Source: Lachnospiraceae bacterium
GTDB taxonomy: Bacteria; Bacillota; Clostridia; Lachnospirales; Lachnospiraceae
Assembly (NCBI GenBank): GCA_017440575.1
Contig: JAFSGY010000042.1
Location: 1 to 38,223 of the forward strand
DNA: 38,223 bases
Reading direction: 5' to 3'
Shown here: piece after piece, positions 31,834 through 38,223 of the stretch
Numbering within the stretch: the first letter of the stretch is position 1
How the letters are laid out: each line of letters begins with the position of its first letter
Notes under the pieces: generated by a model
What the model was told of the DNA's origin: nothing
Seen by the model: the letters and a program-made list of their open reading frames with translations, nothing else
The model's database searches: none
Position numbers and translations under genes: made by a program

Positions 31834-33477
31834 ATGAAGAGAAAAGTTTTAGCATTAGTATTAACAGGTGCAATGACAATGACTGCACTTGCAGGTTGTG
31901 GCAGCAATGAACAGGCAAGCACAGAGAATGCAGCAGGTGGTGCAGAGGCTACTGCAGAAGCAAGTAATAATTTTAATGAGACAGGTTATCCGATTGTGAA
32001 TGAACAGATTACATTGAAGGTAATGATGGCAATTCGAGATAGTGATTCTTTAACGAATCCGGATGAAATGCCTGCTGTTCAGAGACTGGAGGAATTGACT
32101 AATATTAATATTGAGTGGGATATGATAAAGGGTTCTGACTGGAAAACAAAGACCAATTTGATGTTTTCTTCAGGTGAATATCCGGATATCATTATTTGTC
32201 CAAATGGTGAGGGATATATTGATGATGAGGAGTACGGTGTTACACAGGGCTTGGTAATTCCATTAGACGACTATATTGAGAAGTATATGCCTATTTATAA
32301 TGAGCGTATCGCAGCAGAAGCTTCTGATCCTACGGTAAGTCTGATTGCAAGTGATGGACAGAAATATTCGGTTGGTTATCTGGTAGGTCAGAATATTAAT
32401 ACTTCTGCACATACCTTTATTAATCAAGAGTGGTTGGATGCAGTAGGAATGGAAGCGCCTACTACGGTAGATGAGCTGACAGAGGTATTAAGAGCATTTA
32501 AAACGCAGGATCCAAATGGTAATGGTGAGGCTGACGAAGTACCATTGCAGATGGGACTTGACACAGGTTATTATGGCTTCCGTTATATTCTTCCTATGTT
32601 TGGAGTTCCAGCAGATGCTGATAAGTGGATATACATTGATGATAATAAGAAGGTACAGTTTGCGGCTGACAAGGTTGAGTTCCGTGCAGCAGTAGAATGG
32701 TTACACCAGATGTATGAGGAAGGTCTGACTGACCCGGAAATTTTATCTCAGGATTACAATACGGTAGAGACTAAGCTGAAAGAAGGTAATGTAGGTTTAT
32801 TCCATGCATGGAGATTACTGGCAATGGGCTTTGATGATGGTGTTGCTGCAAATAGTGTATGTATCCTTCCTCCTTCAGCAGAAGGAACGAATGCATTAAT
32901 GCATCGTATGCTTGAAGTGGCACGTCCGGGTGCATTTGTAACTTGTACTAATGAGAACATTCCTGCAACTATGCGTTTGCTGGATGCTATGCTTGACACA
33001 GAGATGCAGTTTTCCTTATATTATGGTGAGCAGGACGCAACCGATGGTACGGGCTGGACATACAATGAAAATGGTAAGATTGATTCTCTGAATACCGGTG
33101 CAGTGGAAGTAAGAAATTATCTGGATTGTAACACAATGTTCTTTGCTCCGGGTGAGTATATTTCCTCAACCTTTAACATGCCGGCTCAGCGTATTGAGAA
33201 GACAACATATTGTAAAGATTATGATGCAGCAGGTCACATTCAGAAGTATGCAAATGATTATCTGGATATGGCACCGCTGACTGCTGAACAGGTAGCAGAA
33301 TCGAATCTGACAGAAACAGATATTAATAAGACCGTATGGGAAGGTGTTTCAAGCTTTGTTACGGATGGTGTGACAGACGAAAGCTGGAATGAATTTGTTG
33401 GCAAATTCGAGACTATGGGCGTGACGGAATATGTGCAGATGTATCAGACTGCAATCGATTCTATGGATTTAGAGTAA
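31834..33477 (+). CDS. Sugar ABC transporter substrate-binding lipoprotein (LipO-like)
   Basis: A 547-residue extracellular solute-binding protein, anchored to the outside of the membrane by a lipid on Cys22 (lipobox LAGC after a short KRK and hydrophobic signal). A Thr/Ala/Glu-rich linker follows, then a large type-1 binding domain containing TNINIEWDMIKGSDWKTKTN, YPDIIICPNG, the acidic DPNGNGEADE loop that can bind calcium, and MFGVPADADKW. The size and motifs fit the LipO group paired with LplB/LplC permeases. GGAGGG lies before the ATG. The sugar is not known; the adjacent GH43 enzyme suggests xylo- or arabino-oligosaccharides. Confidence 0.93.
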   Translation: MKRKVLALVLTGAMTMTALAGCGSNEQASTENAAGGAEATAEASNNFNETGYPIVNEQITLKVMMAIRDSDSLTNPDEMPAVQRLEELTNINIEWDMIKGSDWKTKTNLMFSSGEYPDIIICPNGEGYIDDEEYGVTQGLVIPLDDYIEKYMPIYNERIAAEASDPTVSLIASDGQKYSVGYLVGQNINTSAHTFINQEWLDAVGMEAPTTVDELTEVLRAFKTQDPNGNGEADEVPLQMGLDTGYYGFRYILPMFGVPADADKWIYIDDNKKVQFAADKVEFRAAVEWLHQMYEEGLTDPEILSQDYNTVETKLKEGNVGLFHAWRLLAMGFDDGVAANSVCILPPSAEGTNALMHRMLEVARPGAFVTCTNENIPATMRLLDAMLDTEMQFSLYYGEQDATDGTGWTYNENGKIDSLNTGAVEVRNYLDCNTMFFAPGEYISSTFNMPAQRIEKTTYCKDYDAAGHIQKYANDYLDMAPLTAEQVAESNLTETDINKTVWEGVSSFVTDGVTDESWNEFVGKFETMGVTEYVQMYQTAIDSMDLE

Positions 33478-33506
33478 TGGTGTTGTTATAGAAGTGAATA
33501 AACAAG

Positions 33507-33540
33507 AAGTCCTGCCGGATGATGTTCGGCAGGACTTTTC
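33507..33540 (+). terminator. Hairpin terminator between the binding protein and GH43 genes
   Basis: An 11-bp perfect stem (AAGTCCTGCCG at 33507-33517, CGGCAGGACTT at 33527-33537) with a 9-nt loop. The T run is short (TTTT), so it may act as a partial terminator that lowers GH43 expression relative to the transporter. Confidence 0.75.
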
Positions 33541-33578
33541 GTACATTATGGTAGAATTTGAAAGAGAAGGTAATAATT

Positions 33579-35081
33579 ATGCAATATGAAAATCCAATCA
33601 TTCGTGGTTTTAATCCGGATCCGAGTATATGCAGAGTAGGAGAGGACTATTATCTGGTAACAAGCTCGTTTGAGTATTTTCCGGGAATTCCAATTTATCA
33701 TAGTAAGGATTTGGTAAACTGGACACAGATAGGGAATTGTTTACAACGTTCTGAAGAATTTCCATTGAGTCATGTGAAGGACTCCGGCGGCATCTGGGCA
33801 CCGACAATACGTTATCATGAAGGGATATTTTATGTGACAGCGACCTTGGAACAGTATGGTAACTTTATCGTATCGACAGATAATCCGGCAGGAATATGGT
33901 CTGCGCCTGTCTGGGTATCGGTAGGAGGTATAGACCCTTCGTTATTATTCGATGAAGGAAAAGTATATTATTGTACCAATCATAGAGAGCACCCGGAAAA
34001 AGAGGAAATTACGCTGGAAGAGATTAATGTGGAAACGGGAGAGCTGCTGACTCAGCCAAAAGCAATCTGGAGTGGCATTGGTGGTGGCTTTTTGGAGGCA
34101 CCGCATGTATATCATATTGGAGAATGGTATTATATCATGGCAGCAGAAGGTGGAACGAACTTTAATCATATGGTTACGATTGACAGAAGTAAGTGCATAT
34201 GGGGACCATATGAGGATTGTCCATTCAATCCGATTTTAACGAATGCGCATGATACCAGCAAGGAAGTGCAGTGTGCAGGACATGGAGATTTGTTCGAGGA
34301 TCATCATGGAAACTGGTGGATGGTTCATCTGGGAATACGGTTATGTAGGCGAACTATGACGAATCTTGGCAGAGAGACCTTTTTAACACCGATTGTATGG
34401 GAGAATGACTGGCCTGTGGTACAGAATAACAAAAAGGCTGTGCTTCTCTGTGATGGACCTTTGTGGGAAAAACAAAGAGTGCATAAAGAATGGAGAGCTG
34501 ATTTTACAAAATCAGAGCTTGAGTCGGAAATTATGTTCCTGAGAACCCCGGTTAAGGAGAATTATCAGATTCAGAATGGACAATTGGAAATTAAGCCATC
34601 TTTGGTTAAGCTTTCTGACTGTGCGAACCCATCTTTTGTGGCAAGAAGACCTTTGGATTTTGACTGTGAGATGGATATACAGTTTGATTTTACACCACAG
34701 CAGGATGGTGACGAGGCAGGTGTTGTAGTACTGCTTTCTTCGGAGTTTCATGTAGAAATGTTTATTAGAAAAGAGAACGGTGAAAACTATCTGATTTTGC
34801 AGAAGAATGCAGAGGATATGGTACAGATTGCGTATAAAGAGAAAGCCGGTGATGTATCTTCTAGTCATTTACATATGAAGATTAAGGCAGATAAGGAAAA
34901 ATATACCTTCTATTTTGGAAAGGATGAAGCTTCTTTACAGGAAATCGGGACAGGTTCCACAAGATTTCTATGCTGTGAGTTAGCAGGGAAATGTTTTACA
35001 GGAACGGTATGGGGAATCTATACTGTCTGCCAACAGGAGACTGGAGCAGAGCTTTGTGTTAGAAGTTGGAGTATGCGATAA
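33579..35081 (+). CDS. GH43 family glycosidase (beta-xylosidase/arabinofuranosidase-like)
   Basis: A 500-residue enzyme with an N-terminal five-bladed GH43 domain (1-310) and a C-terminal beta-sandwich (315-500). The catalytic trio is visible: Asp14 in FNPDPS (general base), Asp119 in GGIDPSLLF (pKa modulator) and Glu173 in GFLEAPHVY (general acid). The pattern resembles XynB-type beta-xylosidases, but arabinofuranosidase activity is equally common in the family. ATG 33579 is chosen because AGAAGG lies 8 bases upstream; the frame also opens at a TTG at 33558 which overlaps that site. It has no signal peptide, so it acts on imported oligosaccharides delivered by the upstream transporter. Confidence 0.92.
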   Translation: MQYENPIIRGFNPDPSICRVGEDYYLVTSSFEYFPGIPIYHSKDLVNWTQIGNCLQRSEEFPLSHVKDSGGIWAPTIRYHEGIFYVTATLEQYGNFIVSTDNPAGIWSAPVWVSVGGIDPSLLFDEGKVYYCTNHREHPEKEEITLEEINVETGELLTQPKAIWSGIGGGFLEAPHVYHIGEWYYIMAAEGGTNFNHMVTIDRSKCIWGPYEDCPFNPILTNAHDTSKEVQCAGHGDLFEDHHGNWWMVHLGIRLCRRTMTNLGRETFLTPIVWENDWPVVQNNKKAVLLCDGPLWEKQRVHKEWRADFTKSELESEIMFLRTPVKENYQIQNGQLEIKPSLVKLSDCANPSFVARRPLDFDCEMDIQFDFTPQQDGDEAGVVVLLSSEFHVEMFIRKENGENYLILQKNAEDMVQIAYKEKAGDVSSSHLHMKIKADKEKYTFYFGKDEASLQEIGTGSTRFLCCELAGKCFTGTVWGIYTVCQQETGAELCVRSWSMR

Positions 35082-35106
35082 AATGTTACAAATAAAATAA
35101 AAACTG

Positions 35107-35134
35107 TTGAAATTGCGAATGTAACTGCTACAAT
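35107..35134 (+). promoter_or_regulatory. Sigma-A-type promoter of the PBECR-like ORF
   Basis: TTGAAA (35107-35112) and TACAAT (35129-35134) with 16-base spacing. The -10 box overlaps the first ATG of the downstream frame (35133), so translation must start further in. Confidence 0.5.
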
Positions 35135-35165
35135 GGAAGTAGCAAAAGAAGAAAAGAGAGTAGCA

Positions 35166-35375
35166 GTGTATACAGTTGGAAGGATAAATAGAAACATTTA
35201 CAAATGCATTACAGAAGATATTGTAACGGATGAGGTTATAATAACGGATGAAAGAATACAGCATATAAAAGACAGGCATCCAAATGACTATGAAAGATTT
35301 TGTGGCTACTTGAAAGAAATTGTAGAGAATCCGCAATATATTGTACGCCTGCCAAAGAGTTCCTTGATATTCTAA
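35166..35375 (+). pseudogene. Truncated PBECR-like nuclease-fold protein
   Basis: A short frame whose residues GRINRNIYKCITEDI and VTDEVIITDERIQHIKDRHP, then DYERFCGYLKEIVENPQYIV, resemble the N-terminal half of PBECR (phage-Barnase-EndoU-ColicinE5/D-RelE-like) proteins common in Firmicutes. From GTG 35166, preceded by AAGAGAG, it gives 69 residues, versus about 120 as I recall for the family. It ends soon after PQYIV, where family members continue with a KPNxxLxL strand and a C-terminal half. No continuation is seen in the other frames. It is probably a remnant, though it keeps a promoter and a terminator. A functional short form is the alternative. Confidence 0.5.
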
Positions 35376-35409
35376 TATTGGAACATAATCATGTTATGGA
35401 AAAGAGTGT

Positions 35410-35459
35410 AAGCACCAGATAATGAATTCTTAAATGAATTGATTATATGGTGCTTTTTA
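35410..35459 (+). terminator. Terminator after the PBECR-like ORF
   Basis: AAGCACCA (35410-35417) pairs with TGGTGCTT (35448-35455), extended inward by ATAAT/ATTAT, and is followed by five T residues counting the arm's last two. It lies just before the stop of the convergent ABC exporter gene. Confidence 0.75.
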
Positions 35460-37184
35460 TTATTCCTGTGCCAACTGCATCTGGTAATAGAAGCCCTTTA
35501 ATGCGAGCAATTCTTCATGTGTACCACGTTCGATAATTTCACCCTCACGAATAACCAGAATGAGGTCTGCATCCTTGATGGTGGATAAGCGGTGTGCGAT
35601 CGCGACAATGGTTCGTTTGCCAGTGATGTTTTTGATGGCTTTCTGAATCTGGCGTTCTGTCTGAACATCAACAGAGGCAGTGGCCTCGTCCAAAATGATA
35701 ATAGGAGACTGGCGTAGGATGGCTCTTGCGATAGCAACTCGCTGTTTTTGTCCTCCTGAGAGGCGAAGTCCTCGTTCTCCTACCTTGGTTTCATATTGTT
35801 CCGGCATATGTAAAATATCTTCGTGAATGTTGGCAGCCTTTGCAGCTTCTTCAATCTCTGCCTGAGTAGCGTCAGGCTTGGCATATCCAATATTTTCAGC
35901 AATCGTTCCATTGAATAAGAAGGTATCCTGTAAAACAGGAGAAATATTGTGTCGGAGGCTGTCCAGAGTCACATCACGAATGTCTTTTCCATCAATCAGA
36001 ACCCGTCCCTCAATCGGGTCATAGAATCTGGAAAGGAGCTGTGTCATGGTTGTTTTGCCAACTCCGGTCGGACCAACAAGGGCAACCATCATACCAGGCT
36101 TACAGGAGAAAGAGATGTCTTTCAAAACCGGAATTTCATTTTTATAGTGAAAGCTTACATGTTCAAAGGCAATGGAACCATCCACATGCCCAATATCGGT
36201 TGCATGCTCGGAATTCTGTATTTCGGACGGGGTATCTAGGATTAGAGTCACTCTTTCTGCGCCTGCAAGGGATTGCTGCAGATTTTCTAACAGGTTAGCA
36301 AGACCGGAAACGGGGGCATAAAAAAGTGATAAATAAAGCACAAAGGCAACAATATCTTCCACAGAAAGCTGTTCCTTAAAAGCTAGAAGTCCTCCAAAGA
36401 AGACAACAAGCACAGTTCCTGCGGAAGAAAGAAATTCTACACTTGGATGGAAAACAGCACTGGCGCGTAAGGCACGAAGCATGGCTTTTACCTGTTCAAA
36501 ATTCTTTTCACGGATTATTCCGCTTTCATAAGCTTCCTGCCCAAAGGACTGGATTTCATGAAGCCCGGAGAGACTATCTTGTAATTGGGCATTTAGTTCA
36601 CCCATGCATTTTTGGGAAGCCTTGAAGAATGGACGTACCTTTTTCGCAAAGATAACACCGGAAAAAAGAATCAGTGGTATCGGACAGCAGGTAATGAGTG
36701 CCAGCTTCCAATTGATTGTAAGCAGAATCACTAAGACTCCGACAAAGGTAACGACATTGGTTATCATTTCAGGAATCATATGGGCATATAGGAGCTCAAA
36801 ATCTCTGGTATCATTGACAATACGGCTCATCAGGTCACCTGTCTGCTTGTCATGGAAAAAGCCAAGGTCAAGACTTTGTAATTTATCATACATGCGGCTT
36901 CTCAAGTCGCCAACAAGATACCATGCAGCCTTATGAGCCAGATAATTACTTAGAAAGCGGAACAAGATTCGCAAAAGATATAAGCTAAGCAGAATCAGGG
37001 TAAGCGTTGTAATAACAGAAAAAGAAGTCTGCTTAAAGCCGGATTCCACAATTCCGGTCATAGCGGATAAGACCTTTGGAGCTGTCAGATTTACAGCAGT
37101 TAAGGCTAGTGTTGATAAAATAGCAAGAATATAAAGTCCTTTATATCTTGCTGCTTCTTTGGTAAGTTTCCATAGCATTTTCAT
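35460..37184 (-). CDS. ABC exporter, fused membrane and ATPase domains (MdlB/MsbA-like)
   Basis: A 574-residue half-transporter. The membrane domain has six helices (residues about 15-310), beginning YKGLYILAILSTLALTAVNL and carrying the FHDKQTGDLMSRIVNDT coupling region. The ATPase domain has Walker A VGPTGVGKTT, a Q loop in ISPVLQDTFLF, the signature LSGGQKQRVAIARAIL, Walker B IIILDEATASVD and the switch His in AHRLST. It is predicted to export lipids, drugs or peptides as a homodimer; the substrate is unknown. The frame is open to 37313, but that extension runs through the terminator of the upstream gene. ATG 37184 with AAGGAG 11 bases before it is the likely start. Confidence 0.93.
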   Translation of the reverse strand: MKMLWKLTKEAARYKGLYILAILSTLALTAVNLTAPKVLSAMTGIVESGFKQTSFSVITTLTLILLSLYLLRILFRFLSNYLAHKAAWYLVGDLRSRMYDKLQSLDLGFFHDKQTGDLMSRIVNDTRDFELLYAHMIPEMITNVVTFVGVLVILLTINWKLALITCCPIPLILFSGVIFAKKVRPFFKASQKCMGELNAQLQDSLSGLHEIQSFGQEAYESGIIREKNFEQVKAMLRALRASAVFHPSVEFLSSAGTVLVVFFGGLLAFKEQLSVEDIVAFVLYLSLFYAPVSGLANLLENLQQSLAGAERVTLILDTPSEIQNSEHATDIGHVDGSIAFEHVSFHYKNEIPVLKDISFSCKPGMMVALVGPTGVGKTTMTQLLSRFYDPIEGRVLIDGKDIRDVTLDSLRHNISPVLQDTFLFNGTIAENIGYAKPDATQAEIEEAAKAANIHEDILHMPEQYETKVGERGLRLSGGQKQRVAIARAILRQSPIIILDEATASVDVQTERQIQKAIKNITGKRTIVAIAHRLSTIKDADLILVIREGEIIERGTHEELLALKGFYYQMQLAQE

Positions 37185-37292
37185 GAGTTTTGATACTCCT
37201 TTAGTGTGTTCATATGTTTTTATTTTATTATACAATGTGTTGATTATCTTGCAAAGCATATTCTTAGTTTGCTGGATTATGGGCATAAAGAA

Positions 37293-37318
37293 AGAGCATG
37301 TCAAATCTGACATGCTCT
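37293..37318 (-). terminator. Terminator of the CofE-like gene
   Basis: An 11-bp perfect stem (AGAGCATGTCA at 37293-37303, TGACATGCTCT at 37308-37318) with a 4-nt loop. On the minus strand it is followed by TTTCTTT. It ends the CofE-like transcript 15 bp after its stop codon. Confidence 0.85.
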
Positions 37319-37332
37319 GAAAAGTGTTCTTA

Positions 37333-38223
37333 TTAGTTTGTTGTGAAATTATCGAAGTATCCCTGAATTAAGATAATTGGAGTACCCTTGTCACCGGAAC
37401 CGGAAGTTAAGTCACATAAAGAACCGATTAAGTCAGTTAACTGTCTAGGTGTTGTTCCCTGAGAAGCCATGTTACCAACTAAGTTATCTTCCTTGGATTT
37501 AATGCTGTTAGAGATTGCTTCCTTTAATTCAGCACCGCTAAGGTTAGCAAAATCATTATCAGCAAGATACTTTAACTTTAATTCGTTTGGAGTACCAACA
37601 AGTCCGTCAGTAAATGCAGGAGATACAACCGGGTCAGCTAATTCCCAAATCTTACCCTGTGGATCCTTGAAAGCACCATCGCCGTATACCATAACTTCAA
37701 CATGCTTTCCAGTCTTTTCTAAGATGGAAGACTGAATATCTAATACTAAGTCCTTACACTCGTTAGGGAATAACTTAATCTTATCCTCTGTAGACTTGTT
37801 AGAACCAAGTAAACCATACTTTGCGTTGTAGCCGCTGCCGTTTACAGGAGCTGTAAGGATATCATCTAATCCACAAACAACCTTCGCGCCAGCCTCTCTT
37901 AAGATACGCTTTGTACGAACTCTTGTGTGAATGTCACAGTTGATGATGCAGTCTGTGTAGTTGAGAATGGTCTTTGCCTGGTTAGCGAAGATAACTTCAA
38001 CCTCGGCACCAGCTTCCTTGATGATGCTGGAATAGTAATCTACATAATCAACACCTGTGAACTCATGCTTGTTTTCACCGAATAATTCACGGTATCTTTC
38101 TAATGTTAAAACGTCAGAATAAGGATTGATACCAGCTTCATCTAACTGGTCATATGTCAATAATGCGTTTCCAACTTCGTCGCTTGGGTAGCTTAACATT
38201 AATACACCCTTCTTGCAGCCCAT
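37333..38223 (-). CDS. Coenzyme F420-0:L-glutamate ligase (CofE) family protein, C-terminal part
   Basis: The visible 297 residues match the C-terminal three quarters of the roughly 400-residue Firmicutes members of the F420-0:L-glutamate ligase family. Landmarks are VLMLSYPSDEVGNALL, TGVDYVDYYSSIIKEAGAEV, CDIHTRVRTKRILREAGA, the YGLLGSNKSTEDKIKLFP segment, VMVYGDGAFKDPQGKIWELA and the C-terminal LTSGSGDKGTPIILIQGYFD. The Met at the window edge (MGCKKG) is internal to the family alignment; the true start lies beyond 38223. Archaeal CofE adds glutamates to coenzyme F420, but these Firmicutes are not known to make F420, so the real substrate is uncertain. A terminator follows. Confidence 0.88.
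   Translation of the reverse strand: MGCKKGVLMLSYPSDEVGNALLTYDQLDEAGINPYSDVLTLERYRELFGENKHEFTGVDYVDYYSSIIKEAGAEVEVIFANQAKTILNYTDCIINCDIHTRVRTKRILREAGAKVVCGLDDILTAPVNGSGYNAKYGLLGSNKSTEDKIKLFPNECKDLVLDIQSSILEKTGKHVEVMVYGDGAFKDPQGKIWELADPVVSPAFTDGLVGTPNELKLKYLADNDFANLSGAELKEAISNSIKSKEDNLVGNMASQGTTPRQLTDLIGSLCDLTSGSGDKGTPIILIQGYFDNFTTN

Noticed and set aside
37185-37313. N-terminal extension of the ABC exporter to 37313
   Set aside because: It would place the terminator hairpin of the CofE-like gene inside the coding region and it lacks a ribosome binding site.

Overview
The window looks like a chromosomal segment of a spore-forming, probably motile member of the Clostridia, most likely Lachnospiraceae. 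This rests on the low-GC sequence, strong AGGAGG-type ribosome binding sites, a complete spoIIA operon, spoVA genes, a FapA/DUF342 gene, a DUF6033 gene behind a flagellar-type promoter, and LplB/LplC-type sugar transport. The species cannot be named from sequence reading alone. No rRNA, tRNA, CRISPR array, insertion sequence or phage module was seen.

Region by region: (1) 1-5.8 kb: the 3' part of valS, a FapA-like gene, folC, a conserved 46-residue ORF and a zinc-ribbon/TPR membrane protein. (2) 5.8-12.2 kb: sporulation genes spoIIAA-spoIIAB-sigF and spoVAA-spoVAB, separated by a DUF6033 gene, a PHP-domain hydrolase and an Orn/Lys/Arg decarboxylase. (3) 12.2-15.1 kb: a LacI-type regulator and a cytoplasmic GH53 endo-galactanase. 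(4) 15.1-18.7 kb: a complete Agr-type peptide quorum-sensing locus. A TTG-started XRE regulator, a LytTR response regulator and an AgrC-like kinase run rightwards. agrB and a short agrD lie convergently on the other strand, and a second XRE gene diverges from agrB. agrD is only 45 codons and easily missed; its predicted thiolactone core is C-V-F-F-F. (5) 18.7-21.3 kb: an HD-GYP protein, an isolated spoVAC, and a PD-(D/E)XK-like protein. (6) 21.3-26.9 kb: a 481-bp AT-rich leader, then LytTR regulator, soluble GHKL kinase, two ABC ATPases and two ABC-2 permeases in one overlapping unit, with a cluster of hairpins before the first ATPase gene. (7) 26.9-35.1 kb: a DUF1622 membrane protein, then a carbohydrate locus of membrane-bound AraC regulator, LplB/LplC permeases, lipoprotein binding protein and GH43 glycosidase. 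(8) 35.1-38.2 kb: a shortened PBECR-like ORF, an ABC exporter and the 3' part of a CofE-like (F420-0:L-glutamate ligase family) gene.

Working together: the spoIIA and spoVA genes serve forespore sigma control and dipicolinate uptake. The agr locus is a self-contained signal synthesis and sensing loop set between spoVAB and spoVAC. The second LytTR/GHKL pair probably controls the adjacent ABC-2 transporter. The AraC regulator and the sugar-transport operon share a 14-bp promoter motif, suggesting one regulon feeding oligosaccharides to the intracellular GH43 enzyme.

The best candidates for something undescribed are the agr system with its CCPC-V-F-F-F precursor, the mutually exclusive hairpins before the ABC operon, the structured spoIIAA leader, and the sigma-28-type promoter in front of the DUF6033 gene.
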